DNA from: Saprospiraceae bacterium
Lineage (GTDB): Bacteria > Bacteroidota > Bacteroidia > Chitinophagales > Saprospiraceae
Assembly: GCA_013361075.1 (NCBI GenBank)
Contig: JABWAJ010000224.1
Coordinates: 1 to 8,518 of the forward strand
Direction of reading: 5' to 3'
Length of the DNA stretch: 8,518 nucleotides
Shown here: positions 6,503-8,518 of the stretch, in pieces
Position numbering within the stretch: position 1 is the first letter of the stretch
Layout of the letters: every line of letters starts with the position of its first letter
Position numbers and translations under genes: made by a program
Notes under the pieces: model-generated
The model's database searches: none
What the model saw: only the letters and a program-made list of their open reading frames with translations
What the model was told of the DNA's origin: nothing

Positions 6503-7663
6503 TTACTTTTCTTTCAACGCCACCCAGCAGCAGGCCGTTGAGTGAAAATGCTGCCTCCCGTTTTTAGCTCTTCCAAATTCGCCATAGGTAAAAAATCCGG
6601 CCATGGGGCTGTTCCAAACTTCCGCCAGTCCCTCATTCTCCAATGTAACCAAAGGACCCAATGCCGGAGCCCTTCCGGCACAGGAAAAAACGAGCAGTGC
6701 ATCCGCATCGCCTTCACTTGCGCTTTTTACCTCGGTGGCCTCGTCGATGATTTTCTGAACAATCTCAAAATCCGGCGGAACGGAAAACCAAAATATTTCA
6801 CCTTCCTTCATTTCCATATCCATGACTAAGGCGTTTTCCTCGTGATCAATGCTCAACGGGGACTTTATTAAAGTCTCACCACTTTTGTCACGTTCAATAA
6901 TAAAGGGATAGTTGAATGCGAGCTCGCTCAGTAAATTGAAATCCCGATCCTCGGCTTTTTCACCTTTTCCAAGATACTTGAGATACATTTCCACTGCCGG
7001 CTTATCGTCAATGGAATAGAGCAACTTGCCTGCGCTCTTGGTCACTTTCCTGGAAATGCCAAGGCGTTTCCAGCCTGTCATCGCCATACCGTGTATCGTG
7101 ATTTTGTCCGCATCCAAAACCAGGGCGACCATACCAAAATCCGTCTCTTTGCCGTGAACAAATACAAAGGTCCCTGTTAAAGTCATGTCATCCCCGGCCA
7201 TACCGCCGTAAAATATCCGATGCGGACCAATCGTTTTTTCTATGCTATGCACCAGGGTTACCCCGTCGAAAAACTCCCCTTTTTTATTCATACCGGTGCT
7301 GCAAAGAATCAGCGCAGGGTTCGAAAATTTTTGCAGGGAAGCCTTTGCCAATTCACCGGAAGCCTCTTGTAGCGTGCGGTCACCAATAGCCTCAAACAGA
7401 ATGGCGTATGCGTCACGGGATAAATCCATGAGCAAAACGGCTATTTCCCCTTCACTTTGGTAGCCATTGATAAACTCGCCACAGGAAGTGGCGCCCAAAA
7501 CATCTATCCCCTGCTGTGAAAGCATGTCGCAGACCGTCTTCCTATCTTGCTGAATGGAAATAAAGACAACGGCTATGGTTGGCCGGTATCCATCGCGCAT
7601 ACTTTCGGTTAACGCTGTCCGGATTTCCCCCGGCGATTTTCCTTTGATCGATTTTGCTTTCAT
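6503..7663 (-). CDS. FIST-domain sensor protein A (386 aa)
   Basis: First intact FIST gene of the array, with MKAKSIKGKSPGEI, GATSCGEF (57-64, with a Cys not seen in the others), YGGMAGDD (152-159), TGWKRLG and YSIDDKPAVEMYLKYLG. FIST_C has PPDFEIVQKI, FSCAGR (326-331), TYGEFG and FHSTACC (373-379), then WVALKEK and TAA. Closest to FIST-C over most of its length. The last Lys-Glu is coded AAA GAA here rather than AAG GAG, and the ribosome site for the next gene (EthD1) lies separately in the spacer. The ATG at 7663 follows GAGGAG around 7681-7676 with a long spacing, but the start is supported by the shared N-terminal motif. It is flanked on both sides by EthD genes. Cytoplasmic, ligand unknown. 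Confidence 0.93.
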   Translation of the reverse strand: MKAKSIKGKSPGEIRTALTESMRDGYRPTIAVVFISIQQDRKTVCDMLSQQGIDVLGATSCGEFINGYQSEGEIAVLLMDLSRDAYAILFEAIGDRTLQEASGELAKASLQKFSNPALILCSTGMNKKGEFFDGVTLVHSIEKTIGPHRIFYGGMAGDDMTLTGTFVFVHGKETDFGMVALVLDADKITIHGMAMTGWKRLGISRKVTKSAGKLLYSIDDKPAVEMYLKYLGKGEKAEDRDFNLLSELAFNYPFIIERDKSGETLIKSPLSIDHEENALVMDMEMKEGEIFWFSVPPDFEIVQKIIDEATEVKSASEGDADALLVFSCAGRAPALGPLVTLENEGLAEVWNSPMAGFFTYGEFGRAKNGRQHFHSTACCWVALKEK

Positions 7664-8012
7664 ATCGGTAACTGTCTCCTCAAATCAGTTTTCAACGATT
7701 CCCACAATGATGGTCACACCACCGGTTGCAAAATTCGACAGGTCAGTAGTGGTAGCTTTGCCTTCGGGTGACCCCATGGTTTGCTGCAGTTCAGCCGGGC
7801 CGGGGAAATAAAGCTCGGCCATGCGGTAGTAGGCAGGCTTTGCGCCATCGGGTCCGGGCAGGAACTTTGTGAGCTCCATCTTTGTCACTCCCGGCATTTT
7901 TGCCGCTATCGGCAGGTGTGTTTCCGCATAATACTTTTCAAATGCGCCGGGATCCGTGGGATGCCCGTAGAGTACTGTTGCTTTGATCATTGAGTCTGTT
8001 CCTTTCTTGTTA
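7653..8012. repeat. EthD cassette, copy 2
   Basis: Second copy of the EthD unit (see 6141-6500). The gene body is about 96% identical by direct count, while the outer spacer (7991-8012) is somewhat more diverged. Confidence 0.85.
7685..7990 (-). CDS. EthD-like dimeric alpha/beta-barrel protein, copy 2 (101 aa)
   Basis: Near twin of the gene at 6173-6478: I count 13 base differences in 306 and six residue differences (Thr12, Pro14, Pro33, Thr71, Gly73, Thr82 here). Pro33 gives the MPGV sequence common in this family. The His-x-Pro motif at 25-27 is intact, so both copies look functional. AAAGGA at 8005-8000 precedes the ATG by nine bases. It lies 21 bases ahead of FIST-A and just downstream of a dead FIST relic, the same FIST-EthD-FIST order as copy 1. 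It is the first intact gene of the array, so the operon promoter should lie upstream, but I see no convincing one. Function beyond the family fold is unknown. Confidence 0.85.
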   Translation of the reverse strand: MIKATVLYGHPTDPGAFEKYYAETHLPIAAKMPGVTKMELTKFLPGPDGAKPAYYRMAELYFPGPAELQQTMGSPEGKATTTDLSNFATGGVTIIVGIVEN

Positions 8013-8014
8013 GC

Positions 8015-8092
8015 TTACTTCTCTTGCAGCGCCAGTCAACAACAGGTGATGGAGTGAAACTGTTGCTTTCCGTTTTGAATTTTTGCGCTGGC
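8015..8092 (-). pseudogene. C-terminal relic of a seventh FIST gene
   Basis: On the minus strand, ending at TAA 8017-8015, the frame reads NGKQQFHSITCC, then TGA, then LALQEK. It aligns with the FIST-A end NGRQHFHSTACCWVALKEK; the conserved Trp codon has become TGA (8038-8036). Similarity fades at about 8075-8092, and the frame meets a stop just upstream, next to a palindromic repeat. Only about 20 codons remain of a gene that should be about 1.16 kb. It holds the same place before EthD2 that FIST-A holds before EthD1. Confidence 0.8.
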
Positions 8093-8099
8093 GTTAGTT

Positions 8100-8130
8100 C
8101 ATAAACATTCCACCCCGCCATGCGGGGTTG
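8100..8130 (-). repeat. Palindromic REP-like repeat, copy D
   Basis: accccgc/gcggggt palindrome (8112-8128, 7-bp stem, 3-base loop) with the ataaacatt tail shared by the other copies. It lies between the dead kinase and the dead FIST gene, and may also act as a hairpin or weak terminator in the transcript. Confidence 0.7.
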
Positions 8131-8140
8131 GCAGTCATCT

Positions 8141-8395
8141 TTATCCGTTCTTCGGCAACCTAACCACAAATTCCGTAAATTCCCCATCCTCGGTTTCAAC
8201 ACGAATTTCGCCTTTGTGCTCCTGTACGATAATATCGTGACTGATCGACAATCCCAAAACCCGTTCCCTGTCCGGTCGGCTTCGTCGTAAAAAACGGCTC
8301 GAAAATTTTCTCTCGCACTTCATCGGAGATGCCGCCGCCGTTGTCGCTCAAACGAGTCTCAACCGCGCCATCGATTACAAGCACGATAAACATGC
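8141..8395 (-). pseudogene. Broken histidine kinase, C-terminal ATP-binding fragment
   Basis: The minus strand encodes LSDNGGGIS (G1 box), then EKIFEPFFTTKPTGQGTG (F box and start of G2) in one frame. The sequence then continues in the next frame as LGLSISHDII through KGEIRVETEDGEFTEFVVRLP to a TAA at 8143-8141. Removing one base from the run of four at 8259-8256 restores TGLGLSISHD, the expected G2 box, so this is a one-base frameshift. The upstream half of the kinase (His-containing dimerisation domain and most of the N box) is absent from the window; repeats occupy its place from about 8385. It is probably the kinase of a previous FIST-kinase module. A sequencing error could explain the frameshift but not the missing 5' part. 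Confidence 0.8.
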
Positions 8396-8410
8396 CACGC
8401 CTACGGCGTT
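8385..8410 (-). repeat. Palindromic REP-like repeat, copy C
   Basis: acgcctacggcgt palindrome (8397-8409) with ataaacat beside it. It sits exactly where the kinase fragment loses its reading frame upstream. Confidence 0.7.
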
Positions 8411-8432
8411 CTGAATTTCAATGATGGCGTTG

Positions 8433-8509
8433 TCTATAAACATTTCACGCCTCCGGCGTTGGTATTCGCGACACCGAAACAAAACCCGTAGGGTTGAAAT
8501 GTTTATAGA
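8433..8509. repeat. REPIN-like inverted pair of REP repeats (copies B and A)
   Basis: Perfect 15-bp inverted repeats (tgaaatgtttataga and its complement) at 8433-8447 and 8495-8509 enclose two palindromes: acgcctccggcgt (8447-8459) and acccgtagggt (8484-8494). Two REP-like units facing each other across a short spacer is the layout of a REPIN or small MITE. No transposase is in the window. Confidence 0.75.
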
Positions 8510-8518
8510 ATAGTGACA

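Noticed and set aside
382..7663. Assembly artefact creating a false tandem array
   Set aside because: The six FIST genes differ from one another throughout and each has an intact frame and its own motif changes, so they cannot be collapsed or duplicated reads. Only the 96%-identical EthD pair would merit a read-depth check.
8036..8038. TGA in the FIST relic as selenocysteine or a Trp-coding TGA
   Set aside because: Intact genes here (FIST-B, C, D and both EthD) end at TGA, the paralogues have TGG at this position, and the rest of the gene is missing. Ordinary decay explains it.
8008..8040. Sigma-70-like promoter ahead of EthD2 (TTGACT, 16 bases, TAAGCT on the minus strand)
   Set aside because: The -10 match is weak (three of six) and the TTGACT lies inside FIST relic codons, so it is probably chance. 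The true promoter of the array is not identified.
7987..8202. A 71-codon minus-strand ORF upstream of EthD2
   Set aside because: It runs out of frame through the FIST relic and the dead kinase end and resembles nothing; the relic frames explain the sequence better.
8250..8262. Programmed frameshift in the upstream kinase
   Set aside because: A short run of four identical bases without any clear stimulator, in a gene that already lacks its 5' part, fits simple mutation or sequencing error better.
8100..8518. CRISPR array
   Set aside because: The repeated units are palindromic, imperfect, unevenly spaced and in both orientations, with no regular spacers. They fit REP/REPIN elements.

Overview
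The window is almost entirely one minus-strand operon-like array. It holds six complete FIST-domain sensor genes, two near-identical small EthD-like genes and the start of a probable sensor histidine kinase, transcribed right to left. I label the FIST genes A to F in transcription order: EthD2 (7990-7685), FIST-A (7663-6503), EthD1 (6478-6173), FIST-B (6151-5000), FIST-C (5003-3822), FIST-D (3825-2662), FIST-E (2665-1526), FIST-F (1524-382), histidine kinase (381 to beyond base 1). Gaps are 21-24 bases around the EthD genes. From FIST-B onward the genes overlap by four bases or abut (gap 1, gap 0), so translational coupling is likely. All long plus-strand ORFs are shadows of these genes.

The right end (about 8015-8518) is a decay zone. 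It contains the last 20-odd codons of a seventh FIST gene with a TGA replacing a conserved Trp codon, the C-terminal ATP-binding part of a histidine kinase broken by a one-base frameshift, and four copies of a short palindromic repeat, two of which form a REPIN-like inverted pair. The array is therefore flanked by kinase sequence on both sides, as if FIST-kinase modules had been repeated here.

The FIST genes fall into three pairs by resemblance (A/C, B/F, D/E), but the pairs are not neighbours in order and some genes are mosaics. The first ~120 bases of FIST-B match FIST-C at about 92% by my count, whereas its body matches FIST-F. The C-D and D-E junctions share an identical 54-base stretch. 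The two EthD genes are about 96% identical in DNA although their FIST neighbours are very different. The picture is duplication plus recombination or gene conversion, with loss at the upstream edge.

How it may work: FIST proteins are cytoplasmic sensory modules. The best-studied kind, NosP of Pseudomonas aeruginosa, is a haem-binding nitric-oxide sensor co-transcribed with a histidine kinase. Here several different FIST sensors could feed one downstream kinase; this is inference. The role of the EthD-like ferredoxin-fold proteins is unknown.

Organism: a bacterium with standard stop-codon use (TAA, TAG and TGA all end genes), AG-rich Shine-Dalgarno sites and middling G+C. The style of the FIST and kinase sequences suggests the Bacteroidota/KSB1/Ignavibacteria neighbourhood (FCB group), but this rests on memory of family style and is low confidence.
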